Positions 1-7,741 of a stretch of 23,045 nt of DNA are shown piece by piece. The position numbers and the translations under genes are program-made. How positions within the stretch are numbered: position 1 is the stretch's first letter; the number at the start of each line of letters is the position of its first letter. The DNA lies in the NCBI GenBank assembly GCA_964535025.1, contig CAZHRW010000044.1, forward strand, positions 1-23,045, in the 5' to 3' direction. The DNA is from JAAYZK01 sp964535025 (GTDB lineage: Bacteria > Planctomycetota > Phycisphaerae > SM23-33 > FEN-1343). Under the pieces are notes generated by a model. It did no database searches and was not told the origin of the DNA. It saw nothing but the letters and a program-made list of their open reading frames with translations.

Positions 1-2
1 AT

Positions 3-61
3 GCCGACTCTCCCGTGCATTGTCGTGACAGCAATTGCATCGGGAAGTCGGCTGTTTTTTT
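3..61 (+). terminator. Rho-independent terminator of an upstream gene
   Basis: A long imperfect hairpin is followed by seven T residues at 55-61. The base of the stem pairs GCCGAC (3-8) with GTCGGC (47-52). It continues through CCCG (12-15) with CGGG (41-44) and TGCA (16-19) with TGCA (36-39), with small bulges. The T-tract lies only on the + strand side, so it should end a + strand transcript whose gene lies before the window. Confidence 0.8.
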
Positions 62-408
62 ATCAGTGCTTATGATTCCGGAAATCGGCTAAAGGCCACT
101 GAACTCTGTGGCAAGCTGTGTCGTTGCCGTTCTTGCCGTCCTGTTCTTTGTGTGCTTTGTGGCTATCTCCGTCGTCAAGATCGGCAGCCCCCGGCCAACC
201 ACGGAAATGGCAGGAGTGTCCGATTTTCCGGTGGCATTGCCCGGCCCAGGCATGCATAATACAGTGCTTTACGCGGCCGGGCCTGCTGGCCGTCGGCCGA
301 ACGGTTTGTCAATCTGGCGATGAGACCCTCCTGTGGCGCCAACCACCAGGTGTGGTGGCCGGCCGAAAACAACTACCAAAACCGTAAAGTGTTGTGTCAG
401 GCGATTGG
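62..408. other. Non-coding leader region upstream of the hydrogenase operon
   Basis: About 350 bases without a convincing gene. The short reading frames have poor codon structure or lack a ribosome-binding site; one of 71 codons from 108 has a hydrophobic start but no Shine-Dalgarno. A small perfect hairpin (CCACCA, loop GGTG, TGGTGG) lies at 343-358. No convincing -35/-10 pair was found. The promoter of the hox operon is presumably in the 3' part, close to the Rex-like box at 409-426. Confidence 0.5.
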
Positions 409-426
409 CTGTTACAGATTTCACAA
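409..426. promoter_or_regulatory. Rex-box-like operator of the hox operon
   Basis: The sequence CTGTTACAGATTTCACAA matches the published Rex consensus TTGTGAAATATTTCACAA at 14 of 18 positions, including the complete right half-site and the TGT..N8..CACA spacing. It sits 12 nt before the hoxF start codon, immediately upstream of the GAGG ribosome-binding site. A bound repressor there would block transcription initiation or early elongation. A rex gene is encoded in the same window (13546-14232) and has a similar box in its own promoter. Binding is inferred, not shown. Confidence 0.65.
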
Positions 427-438
427 CCGAGGTCATCC

Positions 439-2256
439 ATGAGCGAAAGCATTGAGACGGCCGTCAAGGCGGCCTGTCAGGCGTGCGGCAACGACCGCGG
501 GCGCCTGATGGACATCGTCGAGGCGGTCCAGGCGAAGTTCGGGTGTGTCAGCCCCGAGGCGATGGACGCCATTGCCAAGGCGGTGGGCGCCCATCGCGTG
601 GAGGTCGACAGCGTCGTGTCGTTCTACGCGTTCCTGTCCTCTCGCCCGACGGGCAAGGTGGTCATCCGTCTGTGTGATGATATCGTCGATCGCATGCACG
701 GGGTCGAGCGCGTCGCCGAGGCGTTCTGCGACGAGCTGGGCATCGCCGTGGGCGAGACGACCGCCGACGGCGCCGTCGCGCTGGAATACGTCCCCTGCAT
801 CGGTCTGTCCGACCAGGCGCCGGCGGCCCTGATCAACGACGTGCCCGTCACGCACCTGTCCAGCGACGCCGCCCGCCAGATCGCCCGCGACCTGACCGCC
901 GGCGTCGAACCGGCCAGGCTGGTCCGCGAGTTGGGCGACGGGAAGAACGCCGATCCGCTCGTCCGCTCGATGGTCAACAACAACCTCCGCAAGGCCGGCG
1001 AGGTGGTCTTCGGCGAGATGGCCCCCGGCACCGCCATTCGCAAGGCCCTGGCGATGAGCCCCAACGAGGTCATCCGCGACGTCAAGACCGCCCGGCTCCG
1101 CGGGCGGGGCGGCGCGGGCTTCCCCACGGGGCTGAAGTGGGACTTCACCCGCGGCGCCGAGGGCGAGACCAAGTACATCCTGTGCAACGCCGACGAGGGC
1201 GAGCCGGGCACCTTCAAGGATCGCGTCATCCTCACCGAACGGCCGGACCTGATGTTCGAGGGGATGACCATCGCCGGCTACGCCATCGGCGCCGGCGAGG
1301 GCATCCTCTACCTGCGGGCCGAGTACGCCTACCTGCGCCCCTACCTCGAAAAGGTCCTCGCCGACCGCCGCGACGCCGGGCTGCTGGGCAAGAACGTCTG
1401 CGGCCGCAACTGCTTCGACTTCGATATCCGCATCCAGATGGGCGCCGGCGCCTACATCTGCGGCGAGGAGACGGCCCTGATCAGCTCGTGCGAGGGCCTG
1501 CGGGGCGACCCGAAGAACCGCCCGCCGTTCCCGGCCCAGAAGGGCTACAAGGGCTGCCCCACGACCGTCAACAACGTCGAGACGTTCTGCTGCGTCTCGC
1601 GGATCCTCGAGGAAGGCCCGGGGTGGTTCGCCCAGCAGGGCACCTCCGGCAGCCCCGGCACGAAGGTGCTGAGCGTCTCGGGCGACTGCCTCCGCCCGGG
1701 CGTCTACGAAGTGCCCTTCGGCACCACGGTGAACGACCTGCTCGCCATGGTCGGCGCCGAGGACGCCGCGGCCGTCCAGGTCGGCGGCCCCAGCGGCCAG
1801 ATGATCGCCCCGAAAGAGTTCGGGCGGAAGATCTGCTACGACGATCTGGCCACCGGCGGAGCGATCGTGGTGTTCAACGCCGGCCGCGATGTGCTGGACG
1901 TGGCCGAGTACTACATGGACTTCTTCATCGAGGAAAGCTGCGGCTACTGCACGCCCTGCCGCGTCGGCAACGTCCTGCTCAAGCAGGGCCTGGCCAAGGT
2001 GCGTGCGGGCAAGGCCCTCGCGGCCGACCTGGACGCCCTGCAGCAGTTGGGCGAGACCGTCAAGACCGCCAGCCGGTGCGGGCTGGGGCAGACCTCGCCC
2101 AACCCGGTGCTGACCACGCTGGCGAATTTCCGCCCCGCCTACGAGGCACGGCTGACCGAGGCGCCCGACGGGCTGCAGCCGTCGTTCGACATCCAGGCCG
2201 CGCTGGCCGGTTCCAAGGACATCCAGGGCCGCGCGTCGGTCATCTACCCCGCATAG
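439..2256 (+). CDS. hoxF: NAD-reducing hydrogenase diaphorase subunit HoxF (NuoE-NuoF fusion)
   Basis: FMN- and NAD(H)-binding flavoprotein subunit of the cytoplasmic bidirectional [NiFe]-hydrogenase. It passes electrons between NADH and the iron-sulfur chain of HoxU. Residues 1-150 are a NuoE-like thioredoxin-fold domain; the remainder is NuoF-like. Seen: the glycine-rich GRGGAGFPTGLKW (222-234) and NADEGEPGTF (250-259) segments of the nucleotide/FMN site, GAGAYICGEETAL (335-347), and the [4Fe-4S] ligands C501, C504, C507 and C547. In the NuoE part only C79 and C120 of the usual four cluster cysteines remain, as I recall for Ralstonia HoxF. ATG at 439 is preferred over GTG at 394 because GAGG (429-432) lies 6 nt before it; this gives 605 residues, about the length of Ralstonia HoxF. 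First gene of hoxFUYHW, with hoxU 13 nt downstream. A Rex-like box precedes it. Confidence 0.95.
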   Translation: MSESIETAVKAACQACGNDRGRLMDIVEAVQAKFGCVSPEAMDAIAKAVGAHRVEVDSVVSFYAFLSSRPTGKVVIRLCDDIVDRMHGVERVAEAFCDELGIAVGETTADGAVALEYVPCIGLSDQAPAALINDVPVTHLSSDAARQIARDLTAGVEPARLVRELGDGKNADPLVRSMVNNNLRKAGEVVFGEMAPGTAIRKALAMSPNEVIRDVKTARLRGRGGAGFPTGLKWDFTRGAEGETKYILCNADEGEPGTFKDRVILTERPDLMFEGMTIAGYAIGAGEGILYLRAEYAYLRPYLEKVLADRRDAGLLGKNVCGRNCFDFDIRIQMGAGAYICGEETALISSCEGLRGDPKNRPPFPAQKGYKGCPTTVNNVETFCCVSRILEEGPGWFAQQGTSGSPGTKVLSVSGDCLRPGVYEVPFGTTVNDLLAMVGAEDAAAVQVGGPSGQMIAPKEFGRKICYDDLATGGAIVVFNAGRDVLDVAEYYMDFFIEESCGYCTPCRVGNVLLKQGLAKVRAGKALAADLDALQQLGETVKTASRCGLGQTSPNPVLTTLANFRPAYEARLTEAPDGLQPSFDIQAALAGSKDIQGRASVIYPA

Positions 2257-2269
2257 AGAGAGTGATCCC

Positions 2270-2986
2270 ATGAGCAAAACCATCACCTTCACCATCGACG
2301 GCGTCGAGGTCACCGCCCAGCCGGGCCAGACGATCCTCCAGGCGGCCGACGCCGCCGGGATCTACATCCCCCGGCTCTGCGCCCACAAGGACCTCTCCCC
2401 CTTCGGCGCCTGCCGCGTCTGCACCGTCATGGTCAATGGACGGCCCCAGTCCGCCTGCACCCAGCCGGTGGCGCCCGACATGGTCGTCGAGAACGATACC
2501 CCGAAGCTCAAAGAGATCCGTTCGTGCATCATCGAGATGCTCTTCGTGGAAGGCAACCACTTCTGCATGTTCTGCGAGAAGAGCGGCAACTGCGAGTTGC
2601 AGGCCCTGGCCTACCGCTTCGGGATCACCGCCCCGCGGTACGACTACCAGTTCCCCCGGCGGGACGTAGACGCCTCGCACCCGGACGTGATCATCGACCG
2701 CAACCGCTGCATCCTGTGCGGCCGCTGCATGCGGGCCAGCCAGGAGCTGGACGGCAAGCACGCCTTCGATTTCGTCGAGCGCGGGCCCGACAAGCGCCTG
2801 GCGGTCGATGCCGCCGACGGCCTGGCCGACACCGACGCCGAGGCCGTCGACAAGGCCGTCGATCTCTGCCCGGTCGGCTCGCTGATGCGCAAGCGGGTCG
2901 GCTACCAGGTGCCGATCGGCCGGCGGCAGTATGACCACACCCCCATCGGGTCGGACATCGAGGCCTCGGCCTCCAACGAGAAGTAG
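2270..2986 (+). CDS. hoxU: NAD-reducing hydrogenase diaphorase subunit HoxU
   Basis: Electron-transfer subunit (238 aa) linking HoxF to the hydrogenase module HoxYH; homologous to the N-terminal part of NuoG. Seen: an N-terminal plant-type [2Fe-2S] ferredoxin domain with C37, C48, C51 and C63; the His-Cys [4Fe-4S] segment with H97, C99, C102 and C108; and a further cluster with C147, C150 and C153 plus C200 in a CPVG context. The position that would be the fourth cysteine of a 2x[4Fe-4S] ferredoxin is S157, and no second full Cys set is present. This is the single-cluster HoxU arrangement rather than the longer NuoG/HydB one. The C-terminal GYQVPIGRRQYD resembles Ralstonia HoxU. Start ATG follows a GAGAGA ribosome-binding site in the gap after hoxF; hoxY follows after 12 nt. 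Confidence 0.93.
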   Translation: MSKTITFTIDGVEVTAQPGQTILQAADAAGIYIPRLCAHKDLSPFGACRVCTVMVNGRPQSACTQPVAPDMVVENDTPKLKEIRSCIIEMLFVEGNHFCMFCEKSGNCELQALAYRFGITAPRYDYQFPRRDVDASHPDVIIDRNRCILCGRCMRASQELDGKHAFDFVERGPDKRLAVDAADGLADTDAEAVDKAVDLCPVGSLMRKRVGYQVPIGRRQYDHTPIGSDIEASASNEK

Positions 2987-2998
2987 AGGAACACGACC

Positions 2999-3544
2999 AT
3001 GGCAAAACCCAAAATTGCTACCACCTCGCTGGCCGGATGCTTCGGGTGTCACATGTCGCTGCTGGACATCGACGAACGCATCCTCGAGCTGGTCGAGCTG
3101 GTGGACTTCGACAAGTCGCCCATCAACGACATCAAGACCTTCACCGGCCGCTGCGCCGTCGGGCTGATCGAGGGCGGCTGCTGCAACGAGGAAAACGTCC
3201 ACGTGCTGCAGGCGTTCCGCGAGCACTGCGACATCCTCGTGCTCGTCGGCGACTGCGCCACCATGGGCGGGATCCCGGCCATGCGGAACATGGTCCCCCT
3301 GCAGGAGTGCCTCGACGAGGCCTACCGCAACGGGCCGACCGTCTACAACCCCTCCGGACAGATCCCCCACGACGAGGATATCCCCCTGATCCTCGACAAG
3401 GTCTACCCCTGCCAGGAGGTCGTCAAGGTCGACTACTACCTGCCCGGCTGTCCGCCCCCGGCCGACACGCTCTGGCAGGCGCTGCTGGCGCTGGTGAACC
3501 ACAAGCCGCTTGACCTGCCCTATGAACTGATCAAGTACGACTGA
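2999..3544 (+). CDS. hoxY: [NiFe]-hydrogenase small subunit HoxY
   Basis: Small electron-transfer subunit (181 aa) of the hydrogenase dimer. It holds the proximal [4Fe-4S] cluster that receives electrons from the Ni-Fe site in HoxH. Seen: CFGCHMS (C14, C17), GDCATMGG (C86) and LPGCPPPAD (C151), the four expected proximal-cluster cysteines. It lacks the medial and distal cluster domain and the twin-arginine leader of membrane-bound small subunits, which fits a soluble cytoplasmic group 3 enzyme. It lies 12 nt after hoxU and 21 nt before hoxH, in the canonical hoxFUYH order. Confidence 0.95.
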   Translation: MAKPKIATTSLAGCFGCHMSLLDIDERILELVELVDFDKSPINDIKTFTGRCAVGLIEGGCCNEENVHVLQAFREHCDILVLVGDCATMGGIPAMRNMVPLQECLDEAYRNGPTVYNPSGQIPHDEDIPLILDKVYPCQEVVKVDYYLPGCPPPADTLWQALLALVNHKPLDLPYELIKYD

Positions 3545-3565
3545 TCCACCTGCGGGAGATCGATA

Positions 3566-5011
3566 GTGAATACCAAACAAGCGACCAAGAAGATCGTCAT
3601 CGAGCCGGTCACCCGCGTGGAAGGGCACGGCAGGGTCACCATCCTGATGGATGGGGACCACAAGGTGACCCAGGCACGACTGCACATCGTGGAATTCCGC
3701 GGCTTCGAGCGGTTCATCCAGGGGCGGCCCTTCTGGGAGGCCCCGGTGGCCGTCCAGCGGCTGTGCGGGATCTGCCCGGTCAGCCACCACCTCGCCGCCG
3801 CCAAGGCGATGGACCTGATCGTCGGCGCCGACCAGCTCACGCCGACCGGTGAGAAGATGCGCCGCCTCATGCATTACGGCCAGATCCTGCAGTCCCACGC
3901 GCTGCACTTCTTCCACCTGTGCTCGCCGGACCTGCTGTTCGGCTTCGACGCCGACGTGGCCGTCCGCAACGTCATCGGCGTCGCCGCCAAGTACCCCGAC
4001 CTGGCGGTCCAGGGCGTGATGCTCCGCAAGTACGGCCAGGAGATCATCAAGGCCACCGCCGGCAAGAAGATCCACGGCACCGGCGCCATCCCCGGCGGGA
4101 TCAACAAGAACCTCTCGATCGCCGAACGCGACGCCTTCCTCACCGACCTCGACCAGATGATGGACTGGGCCCGCGGGGCGCTGAAGGTCGCCGTCGACTA
4201 CACCGTCGAGAATCTCGACACCGTCGGCCCGTTCGGGGCGTTCGACTCCAACCACCTGTCGCTCATCCGCGACGACGGGGCCATGGACCTCTACGACGGG
4301 AAGCTGCGGGCGATCGACAGCGAAGGCACCACGATCTTCGACCACGCCGACGTGCAGGGCTATACCGACCTGATCGCCGAGGAAGTCCGTTCCTGGTCGT
4401 ACATGAAGTTCCCGTTCATCAAGTCGCTCGGCCCCGAAGATGGCTGGTACCGCGTCGGACCGCTGGCGCGGCTGAACACGTGCGACTTCATCGACACGCC
4501 CGAGGCCGAGACGGCTCGCAAGGCATTCGCCGGCCTGACCGACGGCAAGCCCAACAACCTGACGATGGCCTACCACTGGGCGCGGATGATCGAACTGCTC
4601 CACGCGATGGAGAAGATCACCGAGCTGCTCAACGACCCGGACCTCCAGGGCGACGACCTGGTCGTCACCGGCGAGCGCCGCGAAGAGGCCGTGGGCATGC
4701 TCGAGGCCCCGCGGGGCACGCTGATCCACCACTACCGCGTGAACGATCGCGACCAGATCACCATGTGCAACCTGATCGTCTCGACGACGCACAACAACAT
4801 GCCGATGAACCGCGCCGTCGAGAAGGTGGCCGCCGACCATCTTTCCGGCACCGCCGAGATCACCGAAGGGCTGCTCAACCACGTGGAAGTGGCCATCCGG
4901 GCGTACGACCCGTGCCTGTCGTGCGCGACCCACGCCCTGGGCAAGATGCCCCTGGAAGTCGAATTGATCGACGCGGACGGCCGCGTGGTCGACCGCAAGA
5001 GCACCGTATGA
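3566..5011 (+). CDS. hoxH: [NiFe]-hydrogenase large (catalytic) subunit HoxH
   Basis: Catalytic subunit (481 aa) carrying the Ni-Fe(CN)2CO centre for reversible H2 oxidation. The N-terminal Ni ligand motif is RLCGICPVSHH (C67, C70) and the C-terminal one is DPCLSC (C450, C453) followed by ATH456. In this family the maturation protease cuts after that histidine, which would release a 25-residue tail (457-481). The motifs are typical of group 3d (HoxH) enzymes. The start is a GTG at 3566 with GGGAG 7 nt before it; no ATG fits the conserved N-terminus better. The stop codon overlaps the ATG of hoxW by 4 nt (ATGA), implying translational coupling to its own protease. No hyp genes for Ni-Fe cofactor assembly are in the window. 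Confidence 0.96.
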   Translation: MNTKQATKKIVIEPVTRVEGHGRVTILMDGDHKVTQARLHIVEFRGFERFIQGRPFWEAPVAVQRLCGICPVSHHLAAAKAMDLIVGADQLTPTGEKMRRLMHYGQILQSHALHFFHLCSPDLLFGFDADVAVRNVIGVAAKYPDLAVQGVMLRKYGQEIIKATAGKKIHGTGAIPGGINKNLSIAERDAFLTDLDQMMDWARGALKVAVDYTVENLDTVGPFGAFDSNHLSLIRDDGAMDLYDGKLRAIDSEGTTIFDHADVQGYTDLIAEEVRSWSYMKFPFIKSLGPEDGWYRVGPLARLNTCDFIDTPEAETARKAFAGLTDGKPNNLTMAYHWARMIELLHAMEKITELLNDPDLQGDDLVVTGERREEAVGMLEAPRGTLIHHYRVNDRDQITMCNLIVSTTHNNMPMNRAVEKVAADHLSGTAEITEGLLNHVEVAIRAYDPCLSCATHALGKMPLEVELIDADGRVVDRKSTV

Positions 5012-5535
5012 GCACCGCTGAGATCCTGTTGATCGGCTTCGGCAACCCCGGCCGTCTCGACGACGGCCTCGGCCCGGCGGCGGCGGCGGCCCTCGAGGCG
5101 CTGCAGCTGCCGGGCGTGACGGTCGACAGCGATTACCAGTTGACCGTCGAGGACGCCGAGGCCGCCGCACGCCACCGCGTGGCGATCCTCGTCGACGCCG
5201 CCGAGGTCGGGCCCGAGCCGTTCTCCGTCCGGCGGCTGACGCCGGGGCGGGAACTGAGCTTCTCGACTCACAGCGTCAGCGCCGAGGCGGTGATCGGCAT
5301 GGCCCGCAGCCTGTTCGCCGGCGAGGTCGTCGGCTACATCGTCGGCGTGCGGGGCTACGCGTTCAACGCCTTCGCCGAGCGCCTCAGCGAGCGGGCGCAG
5401 GCCAACCTGGACCAGGCCGTCGCCTGGCTGAGCCGTGTGCTGACCCTGGAGGCCGATGCACTGATCCACGAACTGGACCGCCGGTCCGCCGCGACCGCCG
5501 ATGGAGAAGACCTATGCAAGACGGCAAGTACGTGA
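5008..5535 (+). CDS. hoxW: HoxH maturation protease (HybD/HoxW family)
   Basis: Endopeptidase (175 aa) that trims the C-terminal extension of the HoxH precursor after nickel insertion. Seen: the N-terminal IGFGNPGRLDDGLG motif (9-22) with acidic D18/D19, then D63 and H88. These fall close to the metal-contacting E16, D62 and H93 of E. coli HybD. Its ATG overlaps the hoxH stop by 4 nt. The last 22 nt overlap the start of the downstream response-regulator gene. The family assignment is firm; the symbol hoxW rests on its position in the hox operon. The C-terminal 15-20 residues are low-complexity and could be an extension specific to this lineage. Confidence 0.88.
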   Translation: MSTAEILLIGFGNPGRLDDGLGPAAAAALEALQLPGVTVDSDYQLTVEDAEAAARHRVAILVDAAEVGPEPFSVRRLTPGRELSFSTHSVSAEAVIGMARSLFAGEVVGYIVGVRGYAFNAFAERLSERAQANLDQAVAWLSRVLTLEADALIHELDRRSAATADGEDLCKTAST

Positions 5536-5888
5536 TCCTCTGTTGTGACGACGATCAGGACGTCCTCGATTCGGTCCGGATGATCCTCGAAGCCAACGGC
5601 TACGCGATGGTCGGCGCCCGCAGCGCCGAGGAGGGCCTGCGCGCCTACAAGACCGCCAAGTGCGACCTGATCATCGTCGACCTGATGATGGAGGAGGTCG
5701 ACGCCGGCACGACCTTCGTGCGGGAGCTGAAGGCCCTGGGCAACACGGCGCCGATCTACATGCTCTCCAGCGTCGGCGACGAAATGAACGCGGAAGCCAG
5801 TTACACCGACCTGGGCCTGGCGGGCGTCTTCCAGAAGCCCCTCGACACCGAGGCGCTGCTGAAGGTCCTCAAGGCCAGACTCAAGTAG
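5514..5888 (+). CDS. Single-domain response regulator (receiver only)
   Basis: A stand-alone receiver (CheY-like) domain of 124 aa with no output domain. Seen: the acidic pocket D12-D14, phosphoacceptor D56 in LIIVDLMMEE, switch serine S85/S86 and invariant K108 in FQKPL. It should be phosphorylated by an unknown histidine kinase and act by protein-protein contact. The ATG lies inside hoxW (22-nt overlap) with GGAG at 5503-5506, so it is almost certainly co-transcribed with the hydrogenase genes. A decayed homologue lies behind the HydF remnant downstream of rex (14491-14660). This suggests that such receivers accompany hydrogenase loci in this lineage, but its function is unknown. Confidence 0.88.
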   Translation: MQDGKYVILCCDDDQDVLDSVRMILEANGYAMVGARSAEEGLRAYKTAKCDLIIVDLMMEEVDAGTTFVRELKALGNTAPIYMLSSVGDEMNAEASYTDLGLAGVFQKPLDTEALLKVLKARLK

Positions 5889-5895
5889 GCCTGCC

Positions 5896-6912
5896 ATGAG
5901 CAAAGCGACGATCCCCGGTGCCGAATGGACGCAGGCCGCTCCCGAGGCGGCGGGAATGGACGAAGGCCGCCTGGACGAGGCGAAGCGGGCGTGGGACGCC
6001 TGGGCCGACGGGCGGGCGTACCGCGTGGCGATCGTGCGGGGCGGACGGCTGGTCGCCCAGTGGTGCCGGGGCGTGGATGCCGCCGCGCATCTGTCCCTGG
6101 CGTCGGCGGGCAAGTCGGTGTTCTCCACGGTGCTGGGCATCGCCGTCGCCGAGGGAAGGATCGGCTCGCCCGACGACAAGGTGGTCGACTACTACCCGGA
6201 GATGATGGACGTCCCCGACGGGACCGGCCCCAAACCCGGCCGCTTCGCCCGCGCCAAGGACCGCGACATCACCTTCCGCCAGCTCATCTCCAACACGTCC
6301 GGCTACCTCAAGCCCGACGAGCCGCCCGGGCGGGTTTTCCACTACCAGACGTTCGGCATGAACATCCTCTGCCACGCCATCGCCACCCGCTACGGCGTCT
6401 ACGACAGCCGCGACGGCCGGCGCTTGCCCGGCATCAGCGCGCTGATCGACGAGAAGATCGGCAAGCCCATCGGCGCCGACTGGACGTACCATACGTGGAA
6501 CTTCGACCATGCCCCAGGCGCCCGCACCGACATCTTCGGCAACTACACCAGCATCGACACCACGGCCGGCGACATGGCCCGCCTGGGCCTGCTGTGGCTG
6601 CGCCGGGGCCGCTGGGGCGACCGGCAGATCGTGCCCGCCGCGTATGTCGACGAGGCCACCCGCGTCGCCGCGCCCATCCGCGAGCACGAATCGCCCGACA
6701 ACCAGGTGTACGGCCTGGGCTTCTGGACGAACGAGACGGGCCGTCTCTGGCCGAATCTGCCCACCGACAGCTACGCCGCCCGCGGCGCCGGCCGTCAGTT
6801 GATCTGGGTGTGCCCCTCGGCCGACCTGGTCGTCGTCAAGAGCCCCGGCCTCTTCGAGCGGGGCCAGGAGCACCTGCACCTGCTGGCCGACGTGGTGGCG
6901 GCGGTCGACTAA
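5896..6912 (+). CDS. Serine hydrolase of the beta-lactamase (class C / PBP-like) family
   Basis: A 338-aa protein of the PF00144-type beta-lactamase-fold family, which includes esterases, D-aminopeptidases and penicillin-binding-protein-like enzymes. Seen: the SxxK nucleophile motif S70-A-G-K73 in an ASAGKSVFS context, a NTSGY segment (typical neighbourhood of the family), a candidate catalytic tyrosine Y150, and a C-terminal half with the common GLGFW segment. No signal peptide is visible, so it may be cytoplasmic. It begins 7 nt after the receiver gene and may be the last gene of the hox transcript, although no metabolic link is evident. The Shine-Dalgarno is poor. The substrate cannot be deduced. 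Confidence 0.8.
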   Translation: MSKATIPGAEWTQAAPEAAGMDEGRLDEAKRAWDAWADGRAYRVAIVRGGRLVAQWCRGVDAAAHLSLASAGKSVFSTVLGIAVAEGRIGSPDDKVVDYYPEMMDVPDGTGPKPGRFARAKDRDITFRQLISNTSGYLKPDEPPGRVFHYQTFGMNILCHAIATRYGVYDSRDGRRLPGISALIDEKIGKPIGADWTYHTWNFDHAPGARTDIFGNYTSIDTTAGDMARLGLLWLRRGRWGDRQIVPAAYVDEATRVAAPIREHESPDNQVYGLGFWTNETGRLWPNLPTDSYAARGAGRQLIWVCPSADLVVVKSPGLFERGQEHLHLLADVVAAVD

Positions 6913-6929
6913 GACTTTAGACCGTCCGC
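6898..6929. terminator. Possible bidirectional hairpin between convergent genes
   Basis: GCGGCGGTC (6898-6906) can pair with GACCGTCCGC (6920-6929) with one bulged base and a 13-nt loop. It spans the 4-nt gap between the stop codons of the serine hydrolase (+) and the DUF1961 gene (-). There is no strong T-tract, so termination is only a guess. Confidence 0.3.
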
Positions 6930-7630
6930 AGCCGCTCGACGACCAGGTCGCGATACTCGGCGATCAGCGGGTTCATCTGGCGAAAGCCGATCGACCCGCC
7001 GGTGAGGGCCGGCCCGGTGGTCTCGTCGTCGCGCCAGGTGAAGCAGGGGATGTCCTCGATACAGAACCGCACCAGCGGGCCGTGCTTGATCACCGCGACG
7101 GCGTACCAGCCGTCGGCCTGGGCGACCGAGGGGATCGGGTCGCCCCCGCGGGCGACCAGGTGGAAGCCGCGGCTCTTGCGAAGATTGCACGACTGGCAGC
7201 GGATCTCCCCGGGATGGCGCCGGCGGAAGTACGACACGTGCAGGGCGTTGATGTCGCCGGAGTGGTACTGGTCGTACGGCCCGGTGCGCTCGGCGAGCGA
7301 CGGGTCGAGCACGTGCTGGCCCTCGCGGCCGCGGGCGGCGAAGAACAGGATCGCCAGCCCCGGCTCATAAATCGGACGGAACTGCCAGCGGATGCGGATG
7401 TCGTCGTCGAACGCCTCGGGGCACCAGAACACCAGGTTCGACTTCTGCCCCGCCTCCACCGCCCCGGTCGATTCCAGCCGCATCGCGCCCAGCGGGAACG
7501 TCGTCGCACCGGGTCCCTCCATCCGCCAGCCGTCCACGTCGTCGGCCGCGGCGAGGGGGTTGGTGTACACGGTCTCGCCGACGGCGAGGTCCAGGTCCGC
7601 AAGCAGGCTGTCGGAGGCAATATCGGTCAT
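6917..7630 (-). CDS. DUF1961 family protein (YesU-like)
   Basis: A 237-aa protein resembling the DUF1961 family, whose best-known member is Bacillus subtilis YesU from the rhamnogalacturonan (pectin) utilisation cluster. The composition fits a beta-sandwich, concanavalin-like fold. Conserved-looking segments are the central YDQYHSGDINALHVSYFRR, the following HPGEIRCQSCNLRKSRGF, and the C-terminal GSIGFRQM. No signal peptide is seen. It is divergent from the beta-propeller gene starting at 7742, which looks like an oligogalacturonate lyase, so both may share a pectin-related role. Biochemical activity is not established for the family as far as I know. Confidence 0.75.
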   Translation of the reverse strand: MTDIASDSLLADLDLAVGETVYTNPLAAADDVDGWRMEGPGATTFPLGAMRLESTGAVEAGQKSNLVFWCPEAFDDDIRIRWQFRPIYEPGLAILFFAARGREGQHVLDPSLAERTGPYDQYHSGDINALHVSYFRRRHPGEIRCQSCNLRKSRGFHLVARGGDPIPSVAQADGWYAVAVIKHGPLVRFCIEDIPCFTWRDDETTGPALTGGSIGFRQMNPLIAEYRDLVVERLRTV

Positions 7631-7681
7631 GATGGGCCGATCCTAGCTCGCCGCGGCGGGGCCGTCAACCGGCCCGTGCGC

Positions 7682-7709
7682 TTGAACCGGCCTGCTACCC
7701 CCATACAAT
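7682..7709 (+). promoter_or_regulatory. Putative sigma-70-type promoter of the beta-propeller gene
   Basis: TTGAAC (7682-7687) and TACAAT (7704-7709) are separated by 16 nt, lying 33 nt before the ATG at 7742 in the divergent intergenic region. Confidence 0.5.
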
Positions 7710-7741
7710 GGTCCCCACACCCTAACACCGGGAGCGCTGCA

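Noticed and set aside
108..323. Small hydrophobic reading frame (71 codons) upstream of hoxF
   Set aside because: GTG start without a ribosome-binding site, a low-complexity second half and no recognisable family. The hydrophobic start alone does not support a gene.
394..438. Upstream GTG start for hoxF
   Set aside because: It would run the coding sequence through the Rex-like box. The ATG at 439 has a proper GAGG site and matches the expected N-terminus.
2240..5170. Very long open frame on the - strand opposite the hox genes
   Set aside because: It is the antisense of well-supported hoxU, hoxY and hoxH. High G+C at third positions keeps the opposite strand open; its composition is repetitive and has no motif.
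6898..6929. Strong intrinsic terminator after the serine hydrolase
   Set aside because: The hairpin lacks a T-tract on either strand, so it was kept only as a low-confidence feature.
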